From the NCBI RefSeq assembly GCF_946479965.1, contig NZ_CAMLHX010000011.1:1-64000 (forward strand): DNA of 64,000 nt, written 5' to 3'. The notes beneath the pieces were generated by a model, which saw only the letters and a program-made list of their open reading frames with translations, was not told the DNA's origin and ran no database searches. The DNA comes from an uncultured Mucilaginibacter sp. (GTDB taxonomy: Bacteria; Bacteroidota; Bacteroidia; Sphingobacteriales; Sphingobacteriaceae). A program made the translations under genes and the position numbers. This document shows, one piece after another, positions 29,638-37,839 of the stretch (within the stretch, counting starts at the first letter, position 1; each line of letters begins with the position of its first letter).

Positions 29638-29672
29638 TACTACAAATATAGTACTATGTTTATAGTATCAAA
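29638..29672 (-). promoter_or_regulatory. Promoter with two overlapping BlaI-type operators
   Basis: On the minus strand TTTG (29669-29672), 18 bp and TATATTTG (29643-29650) form a Bacteroidota promoter. Over it lie two dyads of the TACTA..TAGTA type: TACTACAAATATAGTA (29638-29653) and TACTATGTTTATAGTA (29652-29667), sharing two bases. BlaI/MecI sites have similar half-sites. Confidence 0.8.
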
Positions 29673-29727
29673 TAAATTTGAACTTTTTTTGTTTGGGGAT
29701 TAATAAATTCCTGACGGACTGAGAGAA

Positions 29728-32127
29728 CTATTCAGATCTTAAACTGTTTACCGGGTTAGTTAAAGCTGCTTTAATGGCTTGCGAACTTACCGTAAGCCAT
29801 GCAATAACAACTACCGCGACGCCAACAATTAAAAACACGCCGACTCCAATGTCCGTGCGGTAGGCAAAACCATTAAGCCAGTTATTCATTAACAACCATG
29901 CTAACGGAAATGCCATAAGGCAGGCTATTGTCACCAGCTTCAAAAAGTCTATCGTAAGCATCAGTGTGAGGCCATTCACAGTTGCGCCTATCACCTTCCG
30001 GATGCCGATTTCTTTGCGGCGTTTTTGCGCGGTGAAGGATGCTAATCCAAATAGCCCAAGGCAGGAAATGATAATGCCAACCCCGGCGAAGTATTTTGTT
30101 AGCACTTGTATTCGTTCTTCAGAAACATACAGCGCCTGGTAGTCCTCATCAATAAAAGTAAACTGGAAAGGCAGGCCCATATTATACTGCTTGTAAAAGC
30201 TTTCTAACCGCGCAAGGGTTTCCCGTTCGGCACCGGCCTTTATCTTAACAAAAACATTGGCATTATCCTGTGATGGCCTGAGAAAGAAGGGAGGTATCTT
30301 TGTATGAAATGATTCAAAATGAAAGTCTTTAATGATGCCAACTATCTGCCTCTTTTTTCCCCACACTGTGATGGTTTGGCCAACGGGATGTTTCAAACCC
30401 ATTGCAGCGACCGCAGTTTCATTTAAAATAACAGACGAGCTATCAGCAAAATCATTTGAAAAACGGCTGCCATCAACCATTTTCAGACCCAACAGCTCCA
30501 TCATTCCATAATCCATATCCAAACCCTCAAACTTAACACCTTCAGTCGGGTCTTTGCCTTCCCAACTGATCATGCCCCCTCCCTGGCTATAGTGCCCGGT
30601 CATATCGCCATCCATGCTTGATGCCGAAACTACACCCGGAACATTTTTAACTCCGCTGATAAAACCTGGCAGACTTCCACGCAGCTTGCCCTCGCTTGCA
30701 AAGCGTATAATATTATCTTTGTTATAGCCCAGATTTTTGTTCTGTATCAAATTCATTTGCTTGTACACCACACAAACGGCAACAATAAGTATTATAGAAA
30801 TGCCGAATTGAAAAATGACAAGGCCCTTGCGGATAAATATTTCGCTAAATGAAGTTTTTTGCTGCCCCTTAAGAACCAGGGAGGGCTTAAGGCCCGAAAG
30901 ATAGAATGCAGGGTAGCTTCCTGCAATAATACTGGTAATAATGCCGATCAAAACAACAGTAACCACAAGCTTCGCATCAAAAGCAAGCGCAAGGTCTTTA
31001 CCGGTAATTTCCCTAAACGCGGGTATTGCCAGCACTATAAATGCTGCCGCGACAATGAGCGACAATAACACCATCAGGAAAGACTCCGCCATGTACTGAA
31101 ATATCAGCGTCCACCGGGTAGCCCCCACAACTTTCTTTATTCCTACTTCCTTTAATCTTTTAGAGGCTTTGGCGGTAGATAGATTCATGAAGTTAATACA
31201 GGCAATTATCAGAATGAATACCGCGATGATAGAGAACAATCGCACATATTCTATCTTTCCGCCGGTAATAACTCCGTTTTCAAACTGGTTGTACAAATGC
31301 CTGTCTGAGTAGCGTTGCAGGAATATATTCCCTTCCCACTTTATCGCGCCATCACCCAATCCCTTCATCTTTAATTTGGTATAATCCTTCACCTTTTTAT
31401 TGAATGCGGCAACATCGGTACCCTCCTTTAGTACAACATAAGTGTTTACGCTGTTACTCCCCCAGTAAGAAATATCGCCCGATCCGCCTGCTTCTTTTTG
31501 AGCATACAGGTCATAGCTGAATAATACATCAAACTGATCGGTTGCGCTTGCCGGTGGCGATTGAAAAACACCGCTTATAGCGTACACGCCGTTATAACTA
31601 TTGCCATGGTCCCACGTAAGCGTTTTGCCTACAAGCCCGTTGGTTGTATTAAATAATTTTAAGGCCAGCTTGTCCGACAGTAATATACCATCGTGCCGGG
31701 CAAAGGGTTTATTACTACTGCCCTCTATTAATTTGTAGGAGAATACATCAAAAAACTCGTTTCCAACAAACTCAGCATTTGCTTTAATATGTTTATCCCC
31801 CAATGTGAGTACACCCATGCCTCTGTCTTTTCTGACAGAAACCGAATTTTCAACTTCCGGAAGATCAACGTGCATAGATCTTGCCAGCAAACCCTGGGTA
31901 GTTTCGTATGTACTTATGGAACCATCCGAGTTGGGCGCGTTTTTCAATACCTGGTATAAACGACTGTCCTTTTGATTAAACTTATCAATATGGAGCTCAT
32001 CATTTACCCAGAAATAAATGAGCAGCGTACAGGCGAGGCCAATGGCTAAACCTGTCACATTAAGTAAAGTAAATTGGCGGTCCTTTAAAAAGACCCGCCA
32101 CGCTATCTTGAAATATCTTTGCAACAT
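29728..32127 (-). CDS. MacB/FtsX-type ABC transporter permease
   Basis: 799 residues in the double-FtsX layout common in Bacteroidota: a first membrane helix (LLNVTGLAIGLACTLLIYFW), a MacB-like periplasmic domain (residues 45-275), three helices around 285-420, a second helix near 430 with a second periplasmic domain (450-660), and three final helices. The sequence SYPAFYLSGLKPSLVLKG and RKEIGIRKVIGATVNGL are family signatures. No ATPase gene is adjacent. Members move peptides, lipoproteins or drugs. A sigma-54-like promoter lies upstream. Confidence 0.92.
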   Translation of the reverse strand: MLQRYFKIAWRVFLKDRQFTLLNVTGLAIGLACTLLIYFWVNDELHIDKFNQKDSRLYQVLKNAPNSDGSISTYETTQGLLARSMHVDLPEVENSVSVRKDRGMGVLTLGDKHIKANAEFVGNEFFDVFSYKLIEGSSNKPFARHDGILLSDKLALKLFNTTNGLVGKTLTWDHGNSYNGVYAISGVFQSPPASATDQFDVLFSYDLYAQKEAGGSGDISYWGSNSVNTYVVLKEGTDVAAFNKKVKDYTKLKMKGLGDGAIKWEGNIFLQRYSDRHLYNQFENGVITGGKIEYVRLFSIIAVFILIIACINFMNLSTAKASKRLKEVGIKKVVGATRWTLIFQYMAESFLMVLLSLIVAAAFIVLAIPAFREITGKDLALAFDAKLVVTVVLIGIITSIIAGSYPAFYLSGLKPSLVLKGQQKTSFSEIFIRKGLVIFQFGISIILIVAVCVVYKQMNLIQNKNLGYNKDNIIRFASEGKLRGSLPGFISGVKNVPGVVSASSMDGDMTGHYSQGGGMISWEGKDPTEGVKFEGLDMDYGMMELLGLKMVDGSRFSNDFADSSSVILNETAVAAMGLKHPVGQTITVWGKKRQIVGIIKDFHFESFHTKIPPFFLRPSQDNANVFVKIKAGAERETLARLESFYKQYNMGLPFQFTFIDEDYQALYVSEERIQVLTKYFAGVGIIISCLGLFGLASFTAQKRRKEIGIRKVIGATVNGLTLMLTIDFLKLVTIACLMAFPLAWLLMNNWLNGFAYRTDIGVGVFLIVGVAVVVIAWLTVSSQAIKAALTNPVNSLRSE

Positions 32128-32161
32128 GCTGTAATGACTGATTAAGTGATAATAGGATACA

Positions 32162-32246
32162 GCATAGTTAAGGCCAAGATATTAAATGGCTGATAATAAA
32201 CTATTTATATCATCTTATTTTTAAATAACTGTACGAAAACGAACAG
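32162..32246 (-). promoter_or_regulatory. Likely sigma-54 promoter and upstream dyad of the permease gene
   Basis: On the minus strand TGGCCTTAACTATGC (32162-32176) keeps the GG and GC pairs at the 10-bp spacing of -24/-12 promoters. About 53 bp further upstream CTGTACGAAAACGAACAG (32229-32246) is an 18-bp dyad with one mismatch, at a position suited to an enhancer-binding regulator. No regulator gene is adjacent. Confidence 0.5.
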
Positions 32247-32369
32247 GGGTTGTGCGGATGGGGAACACGAACACCGGCGGAAATGACACACGCGGCACGC
32301 GTGCGCCAGCAATTGTTTGAAAGGGAATGGGGTTGAGGGATTGAGGGTGGGATAGTTCATCACCGTGTG

Positions 32370-33359
32370 TCATTGCGAGCGATTATCGTATATTTCCGTT
32401 AATCTGTTTAAATATTCTGTCAGTTCACTATGTAGTTCTTCTCGCGATGTTTCTATATGCATCTTCATCGCAATATCTACAGCATCTTTATGCCCAATAA
32501 TGTGCTGAACACATTGTTCGACTTGAACAAGGTTGTTGGTCAACATGCGTAAGCGAGCTGCATTATCCCGCAACCTAATCCTCGAAATGCCTCTGCTGTT
32601 CACAGGCATCGGTTCATCGCCAACGGGCATGATTGCTACCAGATGATGACTATCTAAAGGCATGGTAATATGATTTGTTGGATCAAACGGGGGGTGCTTT
32701 ATATGTACAGGGTGATCGCTGGAAATAAACTTGTTTGGTGAATCCACCTTGTATACAGCTATTATATCATCGAGGCGAAGACTAGTGAGTTGGCGAAATA
32801 AAAAAAAACTTTGAATATTAATTCGCTCGCGGTTGTCTTCATTTTCATCCTTAATAACAGCCTCCAGACTTCGCCCTTCAAAGTCAATAAATGTGTCTTT
32901 GCCCTCATTATTATTATCAAAATAGAGCTTAGTCCCGGTTGAGTGATGTTGCATCATATCATATCCCATCTTCAATACTTTTTCCCAATGTTCATTGAAT
33001 GTTTTAGTGAATTTTGTGGTCCGAAAAAACTGAGCTATAACAAATGAGATAATTTTAAAGCGTAGGTTTTCACTTATTTTTGTAACCGAGGGATTAATGA
33101 GTGCATCATAAACCTCATTATAATCACTCTCGATAGTTTGACTATAATATCTTTCTAAAAATCTCTTTTCCTCTCCGGGTAAATTACGAAAGGTATAATG
33201 ATCCTTTACTATGCATATATTGTCAATGCTTGAATTAAAAAATACTGGAGGTGTTTTTGAAACATCACACGCGTCTATAAACCAAGATTTCTTTCTGCTT
33301 AACGCAAATTTCTTAAGATAACATCTTGGCACAACATGCTGCCTTACTGGCTCATTCAT
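32370..33359 (-). CDS. DUF4238 domain protein
   Basis: 329 residues from MNEPVRQHVVPRCYLKKFAL; an earlier ATG (33413) adds 18 residues with no family match. The start motif QHVVPRCYLKKF, a DNICIVKDHYTF segment, an SDHPV motif (FISSDHPVHIKH) and a helical middle are typical of DUF4238. The family is of unknown function and turns up in accessory and defence-related regions. The gene is AT-rich compared with its neighbours and sits between clusters of REP-like repeats, which fits horizontal arrival. Confidence 0.8.
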   Translation of the reverse strand: MNEPVRQHVVPRCYLKKFALSRKKSWFIDACDVSKTPPVFFNSSIDNICIVKDHYTFRNLPGEEKRFLERYYSQTIESDYNEVYDALINPSVTKISENLRFKIISFVIAQFFRTTKFTKTFNEHWEKVLKMGYDMMQHHSTGTKLYFDNNNEGKDTFIDFEGRSLEAVIKDENEDNRERINIQSFFLFRQLTSLRLDDIIAVYKVDSPNKFISSDHPVHIKHPPFDPTNHITMPLDSHHLVAIMPVGDEPMPVNSRGISRIRLRDNAARLRMLTNNLVQVEQCVQHIIGHKDAVDIAMKMHIETSREELHSELTEYLNRLTEIYDNRSQ

Positions 33360-33413
33360 TAGAAAAAAATTTAATTGTCTATTAAGGTAGGAAAAATTAA
33401 AGATTATCATCAA

Positions 33414-33812
33414 TGATGGGGCGAGGTAGGGAATGTGTTAAGCAATCCGTCCGACCCTCCACAACTGTCCCATCCCAATAGCGGACGGACACCCAAAAAC
33501 ACCCGCGCGTCATTGCGAGGAACGAAGCAATCTCTGCACGCGCTAATAAAAGCAGGGTGATTGCACGGGGGCGGTTTACCTGCACTACATGCTAACGGGT
33601 TCTTCTAAAGAAATAATTGTCCTATGCAGGTCGCTCGGGGATTGCTTCGTTCCTCGCAATGACGTGTTGGCTTAGTGGTTGTTGGGTGTTAATCCCCGTC
33701 CGAGCGTCCATAACTGTCCCATCCGAATAGCGGGCGGACATGCCCCAAACTAAAATTTCTTTCACCTTGCACTTAGCCCCGCTATTGCTCATATTTGTTT
33801 CCATTATTTACC
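33414..33812. repeat. Cluster of REP-like repeats between the DUF4238 gene and ettA
   Basis: No gene is supported here. Two direct copies of a segment with CCGTCCG at the start, AACTGTCCCATC in the middle and an ATAGCG(G)ACGGAC-type end lie at 33447-33491 and 33697-33740; their ends pair as hairpins. Between them are inverted copies of GTCATTGCGAGGAACGAAGC (33507-33533 plus, 33637-33664 minus). Part-copies of the second motif occur at 32373 and 46906-46928. Short ORFs here read only repeat translations such as ARNEA. Confidence 0.75.
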
Positions 33813-33863
33813 AGTTGAAGAAAATCACTCATTCACTAATTCACTCAATCAATCATTAATCTC

Positions 33864-35546
33864 GTGGCAGACGAAAAGATAATATTTTCAATGGCCGGGG
33901 TGAGCAAAGTTTATCCCCCGCAAAAAACCGTACTAAAAAATATTTACCTCAGCTTTTTTTATGGCGCTAAAATTGGCGTTATAGGTTTAAATGGTTCAGG
34001 TAAATCATCGCTGCTTAAAATTATAGCAGGCATAGATAAAACCAATATTGGCGAAGTAGTTTTCTCGCCGGGCTATACCGTGGGCTATTTGAGCCAGGAG
34101 CCTGAGTTAGATCCCGAAAAAACGGTGCGCGAAGTAGTGGAAGAAGGCGTTGCCGAAACTACCGCCCTGCTAAAGGAATACGAAGAGATCAACGAAAAAT
34201 TCGGACTGGAAGAGTACTACAGCGACGCCGATAAAATGGATAAGCTGATGAGCCGCCAGGGCGAGCTGCAGGATCAGATTGATGCCGTGAACGCATGGGA
34301 ACTGGATACCAAACTGGAGCGCGCCATGGATGCCCTGCGCTGCCCTGAGCCCGATACCAAGATAGCGGTACTATCAGGTGGTGAGCGCCGCCGTGTGGCG
34401 CTATGTCGTTTGTTATTGAAAGAGCCTGATGTTTTACTGCTGGATGAGCCTACCAACCACTTAGATGCGGAATCTATTGATTGGCTGGAGCAGCACCTTA
34501 AACAATACAAGGGAACTGTTATAGCTGTAACCCACGATAGATATTTCCTTGACAACGTGGCCGGATGGATATTGGAGCTTGACCGTGGCGAAGGCTTGCC
34601 ATGGAAAGGCAATTACTCGTCTTGGTTAGATCAAAAATCTAAACGTTTGGCACAGGAAGAAAAAGGTGAGAGCAAGCGCCAGAAAACTTTGGAGCGTGAG
34701 TTGGAATGGGTACGCATGGGGCCCAAGGGCCGTCATGCTAAATCAAAGGCCCGTTTAGGCAATTACGAAAAACTGGCATCCGAAGAAACAAAAGAACGCG
34801 AAGAAAAACTGGAGCTGTTTATTCCGCCGGGTCCGCGTTTGGGTAATGTGGTGATAGAGGCCAACGGTGTAAGCAAAAGCTATGGCGATAAGCTGTTATT
34901 TGACAACCTAAACTTTAGTTTGCCGCCTGCTGGTATAGTAGGTATCATCGGTCCCAACGGCGCGGGTAAAACAACACTCTTCCGTTTAATAACCGGGCAG
35001 GATAAACCCGATGCAGGTACCTTCCGCGTTGGCGAGACGGTAGCCTTAGGTTATGTTGACCAAATGCATGACGATTTGGACCCCAATAAATCGGTTTGGG
35101 AAAACGTTACCGGCGGATTGGAAACCATTATGGTGGGCAATAAGCCGCTCAACTCGCGTGCTTATGTGTCACGCTTTAACTTTAACGGTGCAGATCAGCA
35201 GAAAAAAGTAGGGGTACTATCAGGCGGTGAACGTAACCGGGTGCATTTATCCATCACACTAAAAAAAGGCAGTAACGTTTTGCTGCTGGATGAGCCTACC
35301 AATGATATTGACGTAAACACTTTACGGGCTTTAGAAGAAGCCCTGGAAAACTTCGGCGGCTGCGCGGTGATCATCAGTCACGACCGCTGGTTCCTTGACC
35401 GGATCTGCACACACATACTGGCTTTTGAAGGCAACTCGCAGGTATACTTCTTTGAAGGCAACTACAGCGATTACGAAGAGAACCGCAAAAAACGTTTAGG
35501 GGATATTGGACCGAAGAGGATTAAGTATAAGAAGTTGACGGTGTAG
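33864..35546 (+). CDS. ettA: ABC-F ATPase, energy-dependent translational throttle EttA
   Basis: 560 residues from a GTG start. It has two ABC domains: Walker A GLNGSGKSS (about residue 47) and GPNGAGKTT (about 370), signatures LSGGERRR and LSGGERNR, and Walker B LLLDEPTNHLDAES and LLLDEPTNDIDVNT. The linker holds the arm and basic region ELEWVRMGPKGRHAKSKARL. EttA binds the ribosomal E site and gates early elongation by the ATP/ADP ratio. The 5' region is low-complexity (repeated TTCACT and TCAATC). Confidence 0.95.
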   Translation: MADEKIIFSMAGVSKVYPPQKTVLKNIYLSFFYGAKIGVIGLNGSGKSSLLKIIAGIDKTNIGEVVFSPGYTVGYLSQEPELDPEKTVREVVEEGVAETTALLKEYEEINEKFGLEEYYSDADKMDKLMSRQGELQDQIDAVNAWELDTKLERAMDALRCPEPDTKIAVLSGGERRRVALCRLLLKEPDVLLLDEPTNHLDAESIDWLEQHLKQYKGTVIAVTHDRYFLDNVAGWILELDRGEGLPWKGNYSSWLDQKSKRLAQEEKGESKRQKTLERELEWVRMGPKGRHAKSKARLGNYEKLASEETKEREEKLELFIPPGPRLGNVVIEANGVSKSYGDKLLFDNLNFSLPPAGIVGIIGPNGAGKTTLFRLITGQDKPDAGTFRVGETVALGYVDQMHDDLDPNKSVWENVTGGLETIMVGNKPLNSRAYVSRFNFNGADQQKKVGVLSGGERNRVHLSITLKKGSNVLLLDEPTNDIDVNTLRALEEALENFGGCAVIISHDRWFLDRICTHILAFEGNSQVYFFEGNYSDYEENRKKRLGDIGPKRIKYKKLTV

Positions 35547-35555
35547 AAAAAGACT

Positions 35556-35616
35556 TATCATTCTGAGCGCATGCGAAGAATCTTATCCAAGATGCTTCAC
35601 TGCGTTCAGCATGACA
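35556..35616. repeat. REP-like repeat past ettA
   Basis: The stretch holds CATTCTGAGCGCATGCGAAG and GATGCTTCACTGCGTTCAGC, motifs I recall as very common between genes in this phylum. It separates ettA from a convergent oxidoreductase gene and may fold to end both transcripts. Confidence 0.5.
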
Positions 35617-35622
35617 ATTGTA

Positions 35623-36762
35623 CTAAGAGTTCACCACCATCTCCGATACTTCCTCCCCCACCAAACTACCCATAGCCACACCCATACCATTACACCGTAC
35701 AGCGCAGAACACGCCGGGTTGCACCTGTTTTATAATAGGTGTTAACTCTTCGCCAAAACCCATAATGCCGCTCCACCAATAATCAACCTCGACTTTTTGA
35801 TCCGGCAATATCATTTCATTTAAGTAGCCTAACAATTGCTGTTTAACCTGTTTTGTATGGCCAAGATCGTAGGTTTGTTCGCTGTTAAAATCAATATTCC
35901 GCCCGCCGCCAAAAAGTACGCGGTTGTCAATGTTTCTGAAATAATAATATCCTTCATCAAAATGATAGGTGCCCTTTAGTTTTAAACCGGCAATAGGTTT
36001 GGTAACCAATACCTGTCCCCTGCCGGGAATAACATTCAGCTCCGGGTAAAGCTGTGCGGCAAAGGCATTGGTAGCCAGTATTGCTTTTTGTGTTTTAAAG
36101 CTACCGTGGGATGTGGCTAATTCGATATGGCTGCCGACATTTTCAATTTTATTTACGCCGCAATCATTTAGCACCAATGTGCCGGTGCTGTAAACCTTAT
36201 GCAGTAGCGTGCGCATCATCTTACCCGTATTGATCTGTCCCTCATATTTATTGCAGATCATCCGGCTAACGCCTTTCAAGCCAAAATCGACAATTTTAGC
36301 ATCGGCACCTGCATAAATGTCAGTATCGCAAATGGCCTGTGCAAGCAGATTGTTAAAGTAGGTTAATTGATCAAAGCATTCTTCGGCGCGGTGCTGCTCA
36401 TCATCCCTGAAAAGTTCATAGCCGCCATATTGATGGAAATCAATATTGGTATCGCCCAGATTTTCGCGCAGCCGCTGCAGGCCCCGCCATTTGTAGTCAA
36501 CCAGGCGCAGTACTTCTTGCTCAGACGATTGCTTTAGATAAGCTATTTGTTCTGAAACGGTGCCAAAACAGGCAAAACCGGCGTTTTTTGTGCTCGCGCC
36601 GCTGGGTAAAAAGCCGCGTTCCAGCACCAACACCTTTAAGTTGGGTTGTTTCTTTTTAAGATGCAGCGCCGCGCTTAAACCCACAATGCCGCTGCCTATA
36701 ATAATTACATCTGCATTGTTAATAAACTGCGTTTGTTCCCAGTAAGAAAAGGATGGCTCCAT
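35623..36762 (-). CDS. FAD-dependent oxidoreductase of the DAO (glycine/D-amino-acid oxidase) family
   Basis: 379 residues. The FAD motif GSGIVGLSAALHLKKK is at residues 22-37, then ERGFLPSGASTKNAGFAC, the DAO-family isoalloxazine segment. The late motifs are PGRGQVLVT, YYFRNIDNRVLFGGGR and WSGIMGFGEELTP, matching the family C-terminal FAD contacts (RCNGMGVAMGSLVGEE). Probably oxidises an amine or amino acid in the cytoplasm; substrate cannot be set from sequence. No signal peptide. Confidence 0.88.
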   Translation of the reverse strand: MEPSFSYWEQTQFINNADVIIIGSGIVGLSAALHLKKKQPNLKVLVLERGFLPSGASTKNAGFACFGTVSEQIAYLKQSSEQEVLRLVDYKWRGLQRLRENLGDTNIDFHQYGGYELFRDDEQHRAEECFDQLTYFNNLLAQAICDTDIYAGADAKIVDFGLKGVSRMICNKYEGQINTGKMMRTLLHKVYSTGTLVLNDCGVNKIENVGSHIELATSHGSFKTQKAILATNAFAAQLYPELNVIPGRGQVLVTKPIAGLKLKGTYHFDEGYYYFRNIDNRVLFGGGRNIDFNSEQTYDLGHTKQVKQQLLGYLNEMILPDQKVEVDYWWSGIMGFGEELTPIIKQVQPGVFCAVRCNGMGVAMGSLVGEEVSEMVVNS

Positions 36763-36852
36763 GTTATCAAATGTAAAAATTCAAAAGCCAAAAACAGCTA
36801 TACTATTATAATGGAATGCTTTTTGAAATACCTATTCAAAAAAGTATAGACC

Positions 36853-37581
36853 ATGAATCATTTATCAATTATATTAGGTTTTATAAGCTATGGTTCTGCA
36901 TTGTTTTTAATGATAGCCATAGCTGTGATCAGTTTTATAGTGCAGTGGCGTTTTAAAAGCAAGTTCAAGCAATATTCGGAGATCGCCCTGTCGTCCGGCC
37001 TTTCAGGAAAAGACGTTGCCGAAAGAATGCTGCGCGATAACGGCATATATGATGTGGAGGTAATATCTGTTGAAGGACAGCTAACCGACCACTATAACCC
37101 CGAGGACCGCACCGTTAATTTAAGTCCGGATGTTTACCATAGCCGCAGTATTGCAGCTGCTGCAGTTGCCGCGCACGAGTGCGGACACGCTGTGCAGCAC
37201 GCTTGTGGTTACAGCTGGCTCAGCCTGCGTAGTACCCTGGTGCCTTTAACCAACGTGGCCAACACGCTGGTGCAGGTAACGCTCACTATAGGCATTATGC
37301 TGTTATTTTTTGCGCATAACCCAATTGTTTTAGCTGTAGGTGTTGTGGCATTGGCCGTGGTTACTGTATTCAGTTTTATAACGCTACCCGTTGAGTTTGA
37401 CGCCAGTAACAGGGCTTTGGCCTGGCTAAATAATAACTACAATGTTATGCAAACCGGTGCCGAGCACGAGCAAGCTAAGGATGCGCTTTGGTGGGCCGCT
37501 ATGACCTATGTTGTTGCCGCTTTAGCATCACTGGCTACGCTGTTGTATTATGCTTCGATGCTTATTAATCGCAGGGATTAA
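36853..37581 (+). CDS. YugP-like membrane zinc metallopeptidase
   Basis: 242 residues (family range 220-240). An N-terminal membrane helix, then the zinc motif HECGHAVQHA near residue 113, two membrane helices (TLVQVTLTIGIMLLFFA and VVALAVVTVFSFITLP) with the following EFDASNRA, and a final hydrophobic segment. The active site faces the cytoplasm or membrane. Natural substrate unknown. A hairpin with a T run follows at 37594-37636. Confidence 0.9.
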   Translation: MNHLSIILGFISYGSALFLMIAIAVISFIVQWRFKSKFKQYSEIALSSGLSGKDVAERMLRDNGIYDVEVISVEGQLTDHYNPEDRTVNLSPDVYHSRSIAAAAVAAHECGHAVQHACGYSWLSLRSTLVPLTNVANTLVQVTLTIGIMLLFFAHNPIVLAVGVVALAVVTVFSFITLPVEFDASNRALAWLNNNYNVMQTGAEHEQAKDALWWAAMTYVVAALASLATLLYYASMLINRRD

Positions 37582-37593
37582 CATTAGCTAAAT

Positions 37594-37636
37594 ATCTTTT
37601 AAAGGGGATGGTTTTACAACTATCCCTTTTTTGTTT
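37594..37636 (+). terminator. Terminator of the zinc peptidase gene
   Basis: AAAGGGGAT and ATCCCTTT arms with one bulge, then six T. Confidence 0.65.
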
Positions 37637-37721
37637 TAAGTGTATAAAAAACACTTATCTGCCTGATAATGTAACATTTATATGCACGAAAACGTTAGCG
37701 GTAAATTTTATTTTCCATTGA

Positions 37722-37752
37722 TTGTTCGCTTGGCGCTATTTATATAGATTTG
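37722..37752 (+). promoter_or_regulatory. Promoter of the CE15 esterase gene
   Basis: TTG at 37722-37724, 20 bp, then TAGATTTG at 37745-37752: an exact -33/-7 match. The leader then carries a hairpin ACCTGCT/AGCAGGT at 37768-37786 before the ATG at 37840. Confidence 0.75.
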
Positions 37753-37839
37753 TTAGGAATCAATTAAACCTGCTCATCAAGCAGGTGTTTGCTACCGGCA
37801 AACAAACAGACAATAACCCAATTAACCAATTATACTAAA

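Noticed and set aside
32280..32320. Sigma-54 promoter at a TGGCGC sequence upstream of the permease
   Set aside because: Its GG to GC spacing is 9, not 10, and it is over 150 bp from the start; the site at 32162-32176 fits better.
33397..33804. Two small minus-strand genes
   Set aside because: Their translations (for example ARNEA and DGTV segments) come from the REP-like repeats themselves.
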